A stretch of DNA of 64,000 nt from Pseudomonas sp. LRP2-20 (GTDB lineage: Bacteria > Pseudomonadota > Gammaproteobacteria > Pseudomonadales > Pseudomonadaceae): contig NZ_AP025944.1 in the NCBI RefSeq assembly GCF_024349685.1, positions 3,106,001 through 3,170,000 of the forward strand, written 5' to 3'. Below are positions 37,240-46,370 of the stretch, one piece after another. The notes beneath the pieces were generated by a model. It made no database searches, was not told where the DNA came from, and saw only the letters and a list, made by a program, of their open reading frames with translations. A program made the position numbers and the translations under genes. How positions within the stretch are numbered: position 1 is the stretch's first letter; every line of letters starts with the position of its first letter.

Positions 37240-38253
37240 TCAGGCCGCAGCCGCCGCGAACTTCTCGTAGTAGAAGTTCGCCGGGGTGATGCCCTGCTCG
37301 CGGATGTACTGGCTCACCGCCTCGACCATCGGTGGCGGGCCGCACAGGTACACATCGACATCGCCGTCATTGAGGTGCTGCGGCGCGATGTGCTGGGTCA
37401 CGTAGCCCTTCTGCGGGTACTGGCTGTCGGGGTTGGCCACGCAGGCGCTGAAGGTGAAGTTGGGGATGCGCGCGGCCAGTGCCTGCAGGCGGTCCAGCTC
37501 GACCAGGTCGAAATCGTTGGTGACCCCGTAGATCAGGTGCAGTGGGTGTTCGCTGCCCTGCTCGGCGATCTTCTCCAGCATCGCCGTGAACGGCGCCAGC
37601 CCGGTACCCCCGGCCAGCAGCAACAGCGGGCGCTGGATCGGCCGCAGGTAGAAACTGCCCAGCGGGCCGGCCAGGCTCATGCTGTCGCCGGCCTTGGCCA
37701 GGCTGGTGAGGAAGCTGCTCATCAGGCCGCCCGGCACATTGCGGATCAGGAAGCTGACCTCGCCGTCCTTCTGCAGCGAGCTGAAGGAATAGGCGCGGCT
37801 CTGGTCGCTGCCTGGCACCTTGAGGTTGACGTATTGCCCCGGCAGGAACGCCAGGCGGCTCAATGCCTCGCCCTTGATCGACAAGGCGATGGTGCTGGCC
37901 GACAGCTGGCGCACATCGCTGATGGCCGCTTCGAAACTGGCCTGTTCGGTCTTGCACAGCTGCGACGAAGCCGGTATGCGCACCACGCAATCGCTTTCGG
38001 CGCGCATCTGGCAGGTCAGCACGTAGCCCTCGGCGATTTCGTCTGCGCTCAGGGCGTCTTCGATGAAGTTGTCGCCCAGGTCGTAACGCCCGGATTCGGC
38101 CTTGCACTTGCAGGTGCCGCAGGCGCCGTCACGGCAGTCCAGCGGGATGTTGATGCCCTGGCGGTAGGCGGCGTCGGCCACGGTCTCATGGCCGCTGGCC
38201 TCGATGAAGCGGGTGACCCCGTCTTCGAAATTAAGTGCGATCTGGAAGCTCAT
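37240..38253 (-). CDS. benC: Benzoate 1,2-dioxygenase reductase
   Basis: This 337-residue protein carries electrons from NADH to the BenAB oxygenase. An N-terminal plant-type [2Fe-2S] ferredoxin domain has the Cys cluster CRDGACGTCKC near residues 40-50. The FAD domain with RAYSFSS and the NAD domain with GGTGLAPF and CGPPPMVEA follow. The ATG at 38253 gives MSFQIALNFEDG, the family start. It lies 70 bp after benB. Confidence 0.96.
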   Translation of the reverse strand: MSFQIALNFEDGVTRFIEASGHETVADAAYRQGINIPLDCRDGACGTCKCKAESGRYDLGDNFIEDALSADEIAEGYVLTCQMRAESDCVVRIPASSQLCKTEQASFEAAISDVRQLSASTIALSIKGEALSRLAFLPGQYVNLKVPGSDQSRAYSFSSLQKDGEVSFLIRNVPGGLMSSFLTSLAKAGDSMSLAGPLGSFYLRPIQRPLLLLAGGTGLAPFTAMLEKIAEQGSEHPLHLIYGVTNDFDLVELDRLQALAARIPNFTFSACVANPDSQYPQKGYVTQHIAPQHLNDGDVDVYLCGPPPMVEAVSQYIREQGITPANFYYEKFAAAAA

Positions 38254-38323
38254 GTTGCACCTCGCGGGCGAGCCTGGCCGTGGCGCGCCAGTTGGCACAC
38301 CGAGTGGCTCGCGTTACCTCGTA

Positions 38324-38809
38324 TCAGATGTGGTAGATGTCGATGACCTGACGCACGTAGTCGTTCTTCAGCACCACCTTCTTGGCCTTGATCAGCGGCT
38401 GCTCGCCGCGCAGGTCGAGGGTGTAGAAGCTGGTACCGAAGTAGCTGTCGGTGGTCTTGTAGCGAAAGCTCAGGGTGTGCCAGTTGAAGCGCACCTGGCA
38501 GCTGCCTTCGCCCTGCTCGACAATCTCGATGTTGCTGATGTTGTGCGAGGTGCGGGTGTCCGGCACGGTCGCACTGGAGCGCTCGGTCTTGATGCGGAAC
38601 ACGCGGTCTTCGAGGCCGCCACGGTTGCCATACCAGATCAGCGAGATTTCGCTCTGTGGGTCTTCGGTCAGGGTGTCGTCATCGTCCCAGGACGGCATCC
38701 AGAAGGTTGCGTCGCTGGCGTACAGTTCCAGCCACTGGTCCCACTGGGCATCGTCCAGGTAGCGCGCCTCGCGGTACAGGAAGTCGCGCACGGTGTCATG
38801 CAGGCTCAT
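38324..38809 (-). CDS. benB: Benzoate 1,2-dioxygenase small (beta) subunit
   Basis: This 161-residue protein is the structural beta subunit of the benzoate dioxygenase alpha3beta3 hexamer. It has the length and blocks of the family ([24 protein letters not shown] near the start and [22 protein letters not shown] near the end). Its ATG overlaps the benA stop by 4 bases, so the two subunits are translationally coupled. Confidence 0.97.
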   Translation of the reverse strand: MSLHDTVRDFLYREARYLDDAQWDQWLELYASDATFWMPSWDDDDTLTEDPQSEISLIWYGNRGGLEDRVFRIKTERSSATVPDTRTSHNISNIEIVEQGEGSCQVRFNWHTLSFRYKTTDSYFGTSFYTLDLRGEQPLIKAKKVVLKNDYVRQVIDIYHI

Positions 38810-40164
38810 TGCACGGCCTCCACGGGGATCAGTTGCTGTTCCTGTTCGAGGGCTTTGATCATGGTGTCCTGCCAGTACTTGTGCTGCAGCACGAACAAGC
38901 CTTCGTCCTCGGTGCGCACGCCCGACAGCAGCGGCTTGAGTTCGATTTCCTTGGCGGCCTCATCGGCGCCTTCGACCCAGTGCTGCGCGCCACGGGACAT
39001 GTCGTTCCAGCCGGTGCCGCCGCCGTAGCCGGTCTGGCACGAACGGAACTCTTCCAGGTCATCCGGGGTGGCCATGCCACTGACGTTGAAGAAGTCTTCG
39101 TACTGGCGGATGCGCTTGGCCCGGGCATCGGCACTCTCGCCCTTCGGCGCGATGCAGTAGATGGTGATTTCGGTCTTGTTCACCGAAATCGGCCGGGCGA
39201 TGCGGATCTGCGAGCTGAACTGGTCCATCAGGTAGACGTTGGGGTACAGGCACAGGTTGCGCGAGTTCTCGATCATCCAGTCGGCGCGGGCCTGGCCGAA
39301 GTCGGCGGCCAGCTGGTCGCGGCGCTCGAAGGCTGGGCGGTCTTCGGGGTTGGCCCAACGGGTCCACAGCAGCAGGTGGCCGTGGTCGAAGGAATAGAAG
39401 CCACCCCCCTGCTTGGCCCAGGCGCCGGCGCTCATGGTCTTGATCTCGTCACCCGCTTCGCGCTGCTTGCGCTGGTTCTGGGTGGCGGCGTAGTTCCAGT
39501 GCACGGAGCTGACGTGGTAGCCGTCGGCGCCGTTCTCGGCGGTGAGTTTCCAGTTGCCCTCGTAGATGTACGAGCTGGCACCGCGCAGTACCTCCAGGCC
39601 TTCGGGGGACTGGTCGACGATCATGTCGATGATCTTCGCCGACTCGCCGAGGTGCTCGACCAGCGGCTTGACGTCGGCATTCAGGCTGCCGAACAGGAAG
39701 CCACGGTACGACTCGAAACGGGCGACCTTGGTCAGGTCGTGGGAGCCGTCGCAGTTGAAGCTGTCGGGGTAGCCGGCATTGCTCGGGTCTTTGACCTTGA
39801 GCAGCTTGCCGCTGTTGTTGAAGGTCCAACCGTGGAACGGGCAGGTGTAGCTGGCGCGGTTGCCGCGCTTATGCCGGCACAGCATGGCGCCGCGGTGACT
39901 GCAGGCATTGAGGAAGGCATTGAGCTCCCCGTCCTTGTTGCGCGCGATGAAGATCGGCTGGCGCCCCATGGTCAGGGTGAGGAAGTCGTTCTTTTCGGGG
40001 ATCTGGCTTTCGTGGGCCAGGTAGATCCAGTTGCCCTCGAAGATGTGCTTCATCTCCAGGTCGAACAGGCGCGGGTCAGTGAACATCTCGCGTTTGCAGC
40101 GATAGACGCCGGTTTCACGGTCGTCCTCAAGCATGGCATTGAGGTAGTCGAATCCCAGGGACAT
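38806..40164 (-). CDS. benA: Benzoate 1,2-dioxygenase large (alpha) subunit
   Basis: This 452-residue alpha subunit holds the catalytic centre that dihydroxylates benzoate to its cis-diol. The Rieske cluster ligands are Cys88 and His90 in CSHRGAM and Cys108 and His111 in CPFHGW. The mononuclear Fe site lies around [13 protein letters not shown]. The start is chosen at 40164 because GGAG lies 9 bases upstream and the length matches known BenA; an ATG at 40179 is in frame but lies at that ribosome site. It is the first gene of the ben/cat block, behind two BenR-type operator sites. Confidence 0.97.
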   Translation of the reverse strand: MSLGFDYLNAMLEDDRETGVYRCKREMFTDPRLFDLEMKHIFEGNWIYLAHESQIPEKNDFLTLTMGRQPIFIARNKDGELNAFLNACSHRGAMLCRHKRGNRASYTCPFHGWTFNNSGKLLKVKDPSNAGYPDSFNCDGSHDLTKVARFESYRGFLFGSLNADVKPLVEHLGESAKIIDMIVDQSPEGLEVLRGASSYIYEGNWKLTAENGADGYHVSSVHWNYAATQNQRKQREAGDEIKTMSAGAWAKQGGGFYSFDHGHLLLWTRWANPEDRPAFERRDQLAADFGQARADWMIENSRNLCLYPNVYLMDQFSSQIRIARPISVNKTEITIYCIAPKGESADARAKRIRQYEDFFNVSGMATPDDLEEFRSCQTGYGGGTGWNDMSRGAQHWVEGADEAAKEIELKPLLSGVRTEDEGLFVLQHKYWQDTMIKALEQEQQLIPVEAVQ

Positions 40165-40227
40165 GGCCAGGGTCTCCATTGTTATTGTTCAGACCGGGTC
40201 AGGTTAGGGGTTGCCCTGGGGCGGCAA

Positions 40228-40263
40228 TATCCATCGCGTGCAGAGTGCTATCCGTTTTGTGCA
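40228..40263 (-). promoter_or_regulatory. Tandem XylS/BenR operator half-sites upstream of benA
   Basis: On the minus strand two copies of the TGCA-N6-GGNTA motif occur in direct repeat: TGCACAAAACGGATA at 40263-40249 and TGCACGCGATGGATA at 40242-40228. They are exactly 21 bp apart, as in the Pm and Pben promoters recognised by XylS and BenR. The inner site ends 64 bp before the benA ATG, placing it next to the expected -35 region. This predicts induction by benzoate-bound BenR. Confidence 0.88.
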
Positions 40264-40343
40264 AATATCGGCGCGATAGCATTTATCCATTGAACAGCGC
40301 GCATCGCTTGAAGTAAGCTCGGGCTCATTCACTGGAGAGCAAC

Positions 40344-40463
40344 ATGCCGAACAACACCCGCAACCACGCCAACCACACCGGTCGCACCCTGCGCCCTGTG
40401 CTGGCCGTTGCCGGCTGCAAGGCTGCTGCCAGCTATTACTTTGGGTATTGGTTTAGCCACTAG
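40344..40463 (+). CDS. Aromatic-rich leader peptide of a DAHP synthase attenuator
   Basis: A 39-codon ORF with GGAGAG upstream ends in ASYYFGYWFSH and stop, giving six aromatic residues in seven positions. Ribosome stalling there when Tyr, Phe or Trp tRNAs are uncharged would change folding of the following RNA, which contains a hairpin (40464-40486) and an intrinsic terminator (40521-40558). The downstream DAHP synthase starts aromatic amino acid synthesis. Peptide and terminator are directly visible; the attenuation mechanism is inference from classical trp/phe leaders. Confidence 0.82.
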   Translation: MPNNTRNHANHTGRTLRPVLAVAGCKAAASYYFGYWFSH

Positions 40464-40486
40464 GCGCCGATACCCCCACGGCGCCC
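40464..40486 (+). promoter_or_regulatory. Hairpin after the leader peptide
   Basis: GGCGCCG and CGGCGCC form a 7-bp stem around ATACCCCCA immediately after the leader stop codon. Its loop contains CCCCC that could pair with the GGGGG of the terminator, so it could take part in anti-termination. This is inference from the sequence. Confidence 0.5.
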
Positions 40487-40520
40487 ACCTTCGAGGGGCC
40501 GCCGAACATGAGAATACTCA

Positions 40521-40558
40521 AACCCCCGGTCGGCTCCCCGACCGGGGGTTTTGCTTTT
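40521..40558 (+). terminator. Intrinsic terminator (attenuator)
   Basis: AACCCCCGGTCGG and CCGACCGGGGGTT form a perfect 13-bp stem with a 4-base loop, followed by TTGCTTTT. It is the strongest terminator in the window and lies between the aromatic leader peptide and the DAHP synthase, where an attenuator is expected. Confidence 0.9.
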
Positions 40559-40600
40559 CAGGCCATTGCACTTTTACCGATTCATATTGAGGACAGATTC

Positions 40601-40747
40601 ATGAACTACGCCACTTATTACTCCGCAAACACCTATGCCTGGCGATTTAGCCAATCCCGTTCGGGCCAGCCTGCCGCCTCCGATCGGTCCCTCTCCGGTG
40701 GCAATGCTGCAGACAATCAATCAACGAATAGTCGAACACCTCGATAG
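40601..40747 (+). CDS. Second small Tyr-rich ORF before the DAHP synthase
   Basis: A 48-codon ORF starts MNYATYYSANTYAWRF, six aromatic residues in the first 16, with GAGGA properly spaced before the ATG. The rest of the peptide is polar and of no recognisable family. It begins 43 bp after the attenuator terminator and ends 49 bp before the DAHP synthase ATG. It could be a second regulatory leader acting on translation or termination, or a remnant of a duplicated leader. Confidence 0.6.
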   Translation: MNYATYYSANTYAWRFSQSRSGQPAASDRSLSGGNAADNQSTNSRTPR

Positions 40748-40796
40748 GGCCGACCGCGCGGGCCAGAACCCGCCGTCCGCCCAGGGAACATACGCC

Positions 40797-41858
40797 ATGC
40801 AAGCCTCGAACCTCGCTCTGCCCCTGACCCAACCGCACGCTGCCAACACCACCGTCAGCCAGCGCCTGCCCAGCCCGCACCTGCTCAAGCAGCAGATGCC
40901 GCTGTCCAGCGAACTCGCCCACCAGGTCCATAGCCACCGCCAGGCCATCCGCGCCATCCTCGAAGGCCGCGATGAGCGCCTGCTGGTAGTCGTTGGCCCC
41001 TGCTCGATCCACGACCCCCGCTCGGCCCTGGAATACGCCGACCGCCTGGCCGCCCTAAGCCGTGACGTCGATGACAAGCTGCTGCTGGTGATGCGCGCCT
41101 ACGTGGAAAAACCCCGCACCACGGTGGGCTGGAAAGGCCTGGCCTACGACCCGCACCTGGACGGCAGCGACGACATGCATGCCGGCATCGCCCTGTCCCG
41201 TGGCTTGATGCTGAGCATGATCGAACGCGGCCTGCCGATCGCCACCGAGTTGCTGCAACCGATGGCCGCCGGCTACTTCGACGACCTGCTGGGCTGGGCG
41301 GCGATTGGCGCCCGCACCACCGAATCGCAGGTTCACCGGGAAATGGTCAGCGGCCTGGAACTGCCGGTGGGCTTCAAGAATGGCACCGACGGCGGCGTCG
41401 GCATCGCCTGTGACGCCATGCGCAGCGCTGCGGCGCCACACCGCCACTTCGGCATGGATGCGCAGGGCTACCCGGCAATCATCGAAACCCTGGGCAACCC
41501 GGACACCCACCTGGTGCTGCGCGGCGGCCACAAGGGCCCGAACTACGATGCCAACAGCATCGCCCAGGCCCGTCAGGGCTTGGCCAAGGCCGGCTTGCAG
41601 GCCCGCATCATGGTCGACTGCAGCCATGCCAACAGCGGCAAGGACCCTGCCCGCCAGCCAGCGGTATTCGAGGACGTGCTGGCCCAACGCCTGGCCGGTG
41701 ACCGCTCGATTGTCGGGGTCATGCTCGAAGGCCACCTGTTCGACGGTTGCCAGGCCCTGGGCAAGGGCGCGCTGAAATACGGCGTGTCGATCACCGATGG
41801 CTGCCTGGGCTGGAGCGCGACCGAAGCCCTGCTGCGCGAGGCCGCTGCACGTATGTGA
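40797..41858 (+). CDS. 3-Deoxy-7-phosphoheptulonate (DAHP) synthase, class I
   Basis: This 353-residue enzyme condenses phosphoenolpyruvate and erythrose 4-phosphate, the first step of the shikimate pathway. It belongs to the AroF/AroG/AroH type, with VVGPCSIHD, the RAYVEKPRTTVGWKG block, GFKNGTDG and a metal-binding DCSHANSGKD. The start at 40797 has AGGGA before it. An in-frame ATG at 40635 would overlap the second small ORF and add an unusual N-terminus (MLQTINQRIVEHLDRADRA lies in that extension), so it is kept only as an alternative. The leader peptides suggest control by aromatic amino acid supply; the isozyme's feedback specificity cannot be read. Confidence 0.92.
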   Translation: MQASNLALPLTQPHAANTTVSQRLPSPHLLKQQMPLSSELAHQVHSHRQAIRAILEGRDERLLVVVGPCSIHDPRSALEYADRLAALSRDVDDKLLLVMRAYVEKPRTTVGWKGLAYDPHLDGSDDMHAGIALSRGLMLSMIERGLPIATELLQPMAAGYFDDLLGWAAIGARTTESQVHREMVSGLELPVGFKNGTDGGVGIACDAMRSAAAPHRHFGMDAQGYPAIIETLGNPDTHLVLRGGHKGPNYDANSIAQARQGLAKAGLQARIMVDCSHANSGKDPARQPAVFEDVLAQRLAGDRSIVGVMLEGHLFDGCQALGKGALKYGVSITDGCLGWSATEALLREAAARM

Positions 41859-41940
41859 AGTGCCTACAGCAAGCCTGGCGAGACATGACCCGATCAAGTG
41901 CGCTAGGCTTGCCGTTTTCACCCCCCAAGGAGTAGTACCC

Positions 41941-42222
41941 ATGGCACGCGCCACCGCCCGTCACATCCTCGTTGCCAGCGAAGAGAAGTGCAACGAACTC
42001 AAAGCCCAGATCGAAGCCGGTGCCGACTTCGCTGAAATCGCCAAGGCCAACTCCACCTGCCCGTCCAGCCGCCAGGGCGGTGACCTGGGCTCGTTCGGCC
42101 CAGGCCAGATGGTCAAGGAATTCGACACCGTGGTGTTCAGCGCCCCGGTCAACACCGTACAGGGCCCGGTGAAGACCCAGTTCGGCTACCACCTGCTGGA
42201 AGTGACCAGCCGCCAGGACTAA
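41941..42222 (+). CDS. ppiC: Parvulin-type peptidyl-prolyl isomerase, PpiC-like
   Basis: This 93-residue single-domain parvulin carries the family blocks ARHILVASEEKCNELK, CPSSRQGGDLGSFGPGQMV and FGYHLLEV. It has no signal peptide, so it is a cytoplasmic folding helper. The ATG at 41941 follows AAGGAGTAGTACCC. A second parvulin of nearly the same length is encoded at 52787. Nothing ties it functionally to its neighbours. Confidence 0.95.
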   Translation: MARATARHILVASEEKCNELKAQIEAGADFAEIAKANSTCPSSRQGGDLGSFGPGQMVKEFDTVVFSAPVNTVQGPVKTQFGYHLLEVTSRQD

Positions 42223-42235
42223 GTCATCGCATCCG

Positions 42236-44161
42236 ATGATTATCCCTGTGGGAGCGGGCTTGCCCGCGAATAGGCCTGAGCAGTCAGCACGGTTGACTGG
42301 GCGGACCTATTCGCGGGCAAGCCCGCTCCCACAGGTCCTTCTGGGGGTCTGGATGCTGTGCATGGGCTGGCTGGCCCAGGCCGCACCTACTCACGCTTTG
42401 ACTGTTTACGGCGAAGCCCCCCGCTACGGCGAAAGCTTCCGCCACTTCGACTACGTCAACCCCGACGCCCCCAAAGGTGGCCTGATGCGCCGCTCGGCCA
42501 TCGAGATCGGCCAGTTCGACCATATCCTGCCGTACATCGACAAAGGCATCGGCGTCAGCGAAGTCGATGGCTGGCTGTACGCGCCCCTGGCGCAACGCTC
42601 GTTCGACGAGCCTTATACCGTCTACGGCCTGATTGCCCGGCGCATGGAACGTGGCCCGGATGACGCCTGGCTGCGCTTCGAGATCGACCCCAAGGCAACC
42701 TTCGCCGATGGCAAGCCGGTGCGCGCCGAAGATGTGCGCTTCAGCTTCGACAAGCTGATGGCCGAAGGCAGCCTCAAGTACCGCACCCAGTTCGCCGATG
42801 TCGCCGGGGTCACGGTCGAAGGCCCGCGCCAGGTACGCTTCGACTTCAAGCAGCCCCACGGCCGTACCCTGGCCCTGGACCTGGCCAGCCTGCCAGTACT
42901 GCCCGAGCACGACTGGGCCAACCGCGACTTCGTCAACGGCGCCGGCTTCGACAAGCCGGTCGGCAGCGGCCCGTATCGCATTGGGCGCATCGACAACGGC
43001 CGCAGCATCACCTTCGAACGCGACCCGAACTGGTGGGCCAAGGACCTGCCGGTCAATCGCGGGCGCTACAACTTCGAACACATCCGCATCGAATACTTCG
43101 GCGACACCGAAGTGGCGCGTCAGGTGCTCAAGGGTGGCGGCTACGACTACAACCGCGAGTTTTCCGCCACCGCCTACACCCTGGGCTACAACGGCGCACA
43201 GCTGGACGATGGCCGCCTGCAGCGCGCGCACCTCGGCCCGGCCAAGCCGCAGGCGGCCCAGGGCTTCGTGTTCAACCTGGACAGGCCACAGTTCAAGGAC
43301 CGCCGTGTGCGTCAGGCGCTGGCCATGCTCTGGGACTTCGAGTGGAGCAACCGGCAGATGATGCGCAACATGTACATCCGCCAGCAGAGCGTGTTCTCCA
43401 ACACGGCATTGGCCGCCCGCGCGCTGCCGGATGCAGGCGAGCTCAAGCTGCTCGAACCGCTGCGCGGTCGGGTGCCGGACGAAGTCTTCAACCAAGTCTT
43501 CACCGCGCCGGTCACCGATGGCTCGGGCATCATCCGCCCGCAACAACTGCAGGCGCTGGCCTTGTTGCAACAGGCCGGCTGGCACCCCGATGGCGATCGC
43601 CTGGTCAATGCCCAGGGCGAGCCGCTGGCATTCACCTTCCTCAACGGCCAGTCCGGCATGGAGCGTTTGCTGCTGCCGTGGAAGCGCAACCTGGCACAGA
43701 TCGGCATCACCTTGAACATCCGCAACGTCGACTCGGCGCAGTATGTGAACCGGCTGATGGCCCGCGACTACGACATGATCGTCACCGGCTATTCGGTCAC
43801 CCTGTCGCCGGGCGCCGAGCTGTACAACTACTTTGGTTCGGCCGCCGCCAACGACCCAGGTTCGAACAACCTGATGGTGCTCAAGGACCCGGTGGTGGAC
43901 CAGCTGATCGACGGCCTGGTACGCGCCGACACCCAGGCCGACATGCTGCACCACGCCCATGCACTGGACCGGGTGCTGCAATGGAACTACTACTGGATCC
44001 CCAACTATTACCCGCCGGGCAGCTCGACGGTGTGGTGGAACCGCTTTGGCCTGCCGAAAACCCAGCCCGCCTATGACGAAGGCCTGGACAGCTGGTGGGA
44101 AATCAGCCCGACGGCGCTGACCAACGCGCAGATGGCCGAACGACAGAAGGCCAAGCCATGA
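42236..44161 (+). CDS. yejA: Periplasmic oligopeptide-binding protein, YejA-like
   Basis: From about residue 50 this matches the YejA/microcin C-type solute-binding proteins of ABC importers ([20 protein letters not shown] at the mature start, [11 protein letters not shown] inside). The 5-prime end is odd: the ORF starts in a REP doublet, so residues 4-32 are translated REP DNA ([20 protein letters not shown]) fused to the hydrophobic core [17 protein letters not shown]. Starting at the internal ATG at 42353 would leave a signal peptide with no basic residues. Either the REP supplies the N-terminus or a start codon was lost. The stop overlaps the permease ATG. Confidence 0.85.
   Translation: MIIPVGAGLPANRPEQSARLTGRTYSRASPLPQVLLGVWMLCMGWLAQAAPTHALTVYGEAPRYGESFRHFDYVNPDAPKGGLMRRSAIEIGQFDHILPYIDKGIGVSEVDGWLYAPLAQRSFDEPYTVYGLIARRMERGPDDAWLRFEIDPKATFADGKPVRAEDVRFSFDKLMAEGSLKYRTQFADVAGVTVEGPRQVRFDFKQPHGRTLALDLASLPVLPEHDWANRDFVNGAGFDKPVGSGPYRIGRIDNGRSITFERDPNWWAKDLPVNRGRYNFEHIRIEYFGDTEVARQVLKGGGYDYNREFSATAYTLGYNGAQLDDGRLQRAHLGPAKPQAAQGFVFNLDRPQFKDRRVRQALAMLWDFEWSNRQMMRNMYIRQQSVFSNTALAARALPDAGELKLLEPLRGRVPDEVFNQVFTAPVTDGSGIIRPQQLQALALLQQAGWHPDGDRLVNAQGEPLAFTFLNGQSGMERLLLPWKRNLAQIGITLNIRNVDSAQYVNRLMARDYDMIVTGYSVTLSPGAELYNYFGSAAANDPGSNNLMVLKDPVVDQLIDGLVRADTQADMLHHAHALDRVLQWNYYWIPNYYPPGSSTVWWNRFGLPKTQPAYDEGLDSWWEISPTALTNAQMAERQKAKP
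42245..42335. repeat. REP doublet overlapping the 5-prime end of the yejA-like gene
   Basis: CTGTGGGAGCGGGCTTGCCC at the left and GGGCAAGCCCGCTCCCACAG at the right are exact inverse copies, joined by ATAGGCC...ACCTAT. The element lies between the parvulin stop codon and the hydrophobic core of the YejA signal peptide. Confidence 0.9.
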
Positions 44162-45216
44162 CCAGCTACATCCTGCGGCGCCTGCTGCTGATCATCCCGA
44201 CCTTGCTGGCGATCCTGCTGGTCAACTTCGCCATCGTCCAGGCCGCCCCCGGTGGCCCGGTCGAGCAGGCCGTGGCGCGGTTGCAGGGCCTCGGCGGTGG
44301 CGCGCCCGGCTCGCGGGTAGAGGTGGTACACGGCGAATCCCGTGCCACCCGCGGTCTGGACCCGAAGCTGATCGAGGAGATCAAACGCCAGTACGGCTTC
44401 GACAAGACAGCGCCAGAGCGCCTGTGGCTGATGCTCGGCCAGTACGCCCGGCTGGACTTCGGCCAGAGTTTTTTCCGCGGCGCCAAGGTCACCGACCTGA
44501 TCCTCGACAAGCTGCCGGTGACCCTGTCGCTGGGCTTCTGGGCCACGCTGATCACCTACCTGGTGTCGATCCCGCTGGGCATCCGCAAGGCGGTGCGCCA
44601 TGGCAGCCGCTTCGATGCCTGGAGCAGCGCGCTGATCGTGGTCGGCTATGCCCTGCCCTCGTTCCTGTTCGCCTTGCTGCTGATCGTATTGTTCGCCGGT
44701 GGCACTTCGCTGAACTGGTTCCCGGTACGTGGCCTGGTCTCGGACGACTTCGACCAGCTCAGCCTGCTGGGCAAGGTCGCCGACTACTTCTGGCACCTGG
44801 TACTGCCCGTCGGCGCCCTGGTGATCGGTGGCTTTGCCACCCTCACCCTGCTGACCAAGAACGCCTTCCTCGATGAAATCTCCCGCCAGTACGTGGTCAC
44901 CGCCCGCGCCAAGGGCCTCAGCGAACGCCGCGTGCTGTATGGGCACGTGCTGCGCAACGCCATGCTGCTGGTGCTGGCCGGGCTGCCGCAGGCGTTGATC
45001 ACCGTGTTTTTCGCAGGCTCCTTGCTGATCGAGGTGATCTTCTCCCTCGACGGCCTTGGCCGCCTGAGCTACGAGGCGGCCGTGTCACGCGATTACCCGG
45101 TGGTGTTCGGCACGCTGTTCATCTTCACCCTGGCCGGCCTGCTGTTCCGCCTGATCGGTGACCTGGCCTTCACCGTGCTCGATCCGCGCATCGACTTCGA
45201 CTCGAGGGCACACTGA
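44158..45216 (+). CDS. yejB: ABC transporter permease, YejB-like
   Basis: This 352-residue permease has six membrane helices and the EAA-type coupling loop ([25 protein letters not shown]). It aligns by eye with E. coli YejB from [10 protein letters not shown] to the C-terminal VDPRIDF-like LDPRIDF ending. It forms half of the channel for peptides delivered by the YejA-like protein. Its ATG overlaps the yejA stop (ATGA) and its own stop overlaps the next ATG, so the three genes are translationally coupled. Confidence 0.93.
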   Translation: MTSYILRRLLLIIPTLLAILLVNFAIVQAAPGGPVEQAVARLQGLGGGAPGSRVEVVHGESRATRGLDPKLIEEIKRQYGFDKTAPERLWLMLGQYARLDFGQSFFRGAKVTDLILDKLPVTLSLGFWATLITYLVSIPLGIRKAVRHGSRFDAWSSALIVVGYALPSFLFALLLIVLFAGGTSLNWFPVRGLVSDDFDQLSLLGKVADYFWHLVLPVGALVIGGFATLTLLTKNAFLDEISRQYVVTARAKGLSERRVLYGHVLRNAMLLVLAGLPQALITVFFAGSLLIEVIFSLDGLGRLSYEAAVSRDYPVVFGTLFIFTLAGLLFRLIGDLAFTVLDPRIDFDSRAH

Positions 45217-46232
45217 TGCTGTCGCCAGTCTCGCGTCGTCGCCTGCTGCGCTTTCGCCGCAACCGCCTGGGCTGGGTGTCGCTGTGGCTGTTTGCCGGCG
45301 TGCTGCTGCTGAGCCTTTGCGCCGAACTGGTGGCCAACGACAAACCCCTGCTGCTGAGCTACAAAGGCGACTTGTACATGCCGGCGCTCAAGCGCTACAG
45401 CGAACAGCAGTTCGGTGGCCAACTGCCGTTCCAGCCAGACTACCGCAGCGCCTATGTGCGCCAGCTGATCGAGGGCCAGGGCGGCTGGATGCTGTTCGCC
45501 CCCATCCCGTTCAGCGCCGACACCCCCAACTACGACCTGCTGGTGCCCACCCCCAGCCCACCCAGCGCGAGCAACTGGCTGGGCACCGACGACCAGGGCC
45601 GCGACGTGCTGGCGCGGGTGCTGTATGGCACCCGCACCTCGCTGTTGTTCGCCTTTGCCCTGACGCTGATCAGCGTGCTGATCGGTGTTGGCGCCGGCGC
45701 GCTGCAAGGCTATTACGGCGGCTGGGTGGACCTGTTCGGGCAACGCCTGCTGGAGGTGTGGTCGGGGCTTCCGGTGCTGTACCTGCTGATCATCCTCAGC
45801 GGCTTCGTCGAGCCGGACTTCTGGTGGCTGCTGGGGATCATGGCGCTGTTTTCGTGGTTGACCCTGGTGGATGTGGTGCGCGCCGAGTTTCTCCGTGGGC
45901 GCAACCTGGAGTACGTGAAGGCGGCCCGAGCATTGGGGTTGCCGGATACCCAGGTGATGCTGCGCCACGTGCTGCCCAACGCGATGAATGCGACGCTGAC
46001 CTATGTTCCCTTCATGCTGACCGGGGCGATCACCACCTTGACCGCTCTGGACTTTCTTGGCTTCGGCATGCCCGCCGGCAGTGCCTCGCTGGGCGAGCTG
46101 GTGACTCAGGGCAAGCAGCATCTGGAGGCGCCCTGGCTGGGCTTTACCGCGTTTTTTGCACTGGCGGTGATCCTGTCGCTGCTGGTGTTCATCGGGGATG
46201 CCCTGCGCGAAGCGTTCGACCCCAGAGGATAG
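45216..46232 (+). CDS. yejE: ABC transporter permease, YejE-like
   Basis: This 338-residue permease is the second channel subunit. It has the long periplasmic insertion after the first helix typical of YejE (NDKPLLLSYKGDLYMP), then WLGTDDQGRDVLARVLYG and the coupling loop VVRAEFLRGRNLEYVKAARALG. The operon stops here: the ATPase gene yejF, which usually follows, is absent, and REP elements plus a regulator gene come next. A shared ATPase encoded elsewhere is required if the importer works. Confidence 0.93.
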   Translation: MLSPVSRRRLLRFRRNRLGWVSLWLFAGVLLLSLCAELVANDKPLLLSYKGDLYMPALKRYSEQQFGGQLPFQPDYRSAYVRQLIEGQGGWMLFAPIPFSADTPNYDLLVPTPSPPSASNWLGTDDQGRDVLARVLYGTRTSLLFAFALTLISVLIGVGAGALQGYYGGWVDLFGQRLLEVWSGLPVLYLLIILSGFVEPDFWWLLGIMALFSWLTLVDVVRAEFLRGRNLEYVKAARALGLPDTQVMLRHVLPNAMNATLTYVPFMLTGAITTLTALDFLGFGMPAGSASLGELVTQGKQHLEAPWLGFTAFFALAVILSLLVFIGDALREAFDPRG

Positions 46233-46240
46233 GTTTTCAG

Positions 46241-46343
46241 GCCCGGCCTCTTCGCGGGCAAGCCCGCTCCCACAGGATCGCCACAAAGCTGAAAAGTGTG
46301 GAATACCTGTGGGAGCGGGCTTGCCCGCGAAAAGGCCGGGCCT
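46241..46343. repeat. REP doublet after yejE
   Basis: GGCCTCTTCGCGGGCAAGCC at the left is mirrored by GGCTTGCCCGCGAAAAGGCC at the right, with CCCACAGG/CCTGTGGG inner edges. It occupies the 138-bp gap at the point where an ABC ATPase gene would be expected. Confidence 0.88.
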
Positions 46344-46370
46344 GCACCCACAAGATTCAGGTAGAAGAAG

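Noticed and set aside
42284..43981. 565-codon antisense frame opposite the yejA-like gene
   Set aside because: No family resemblance; the sense protein is clear throughout.
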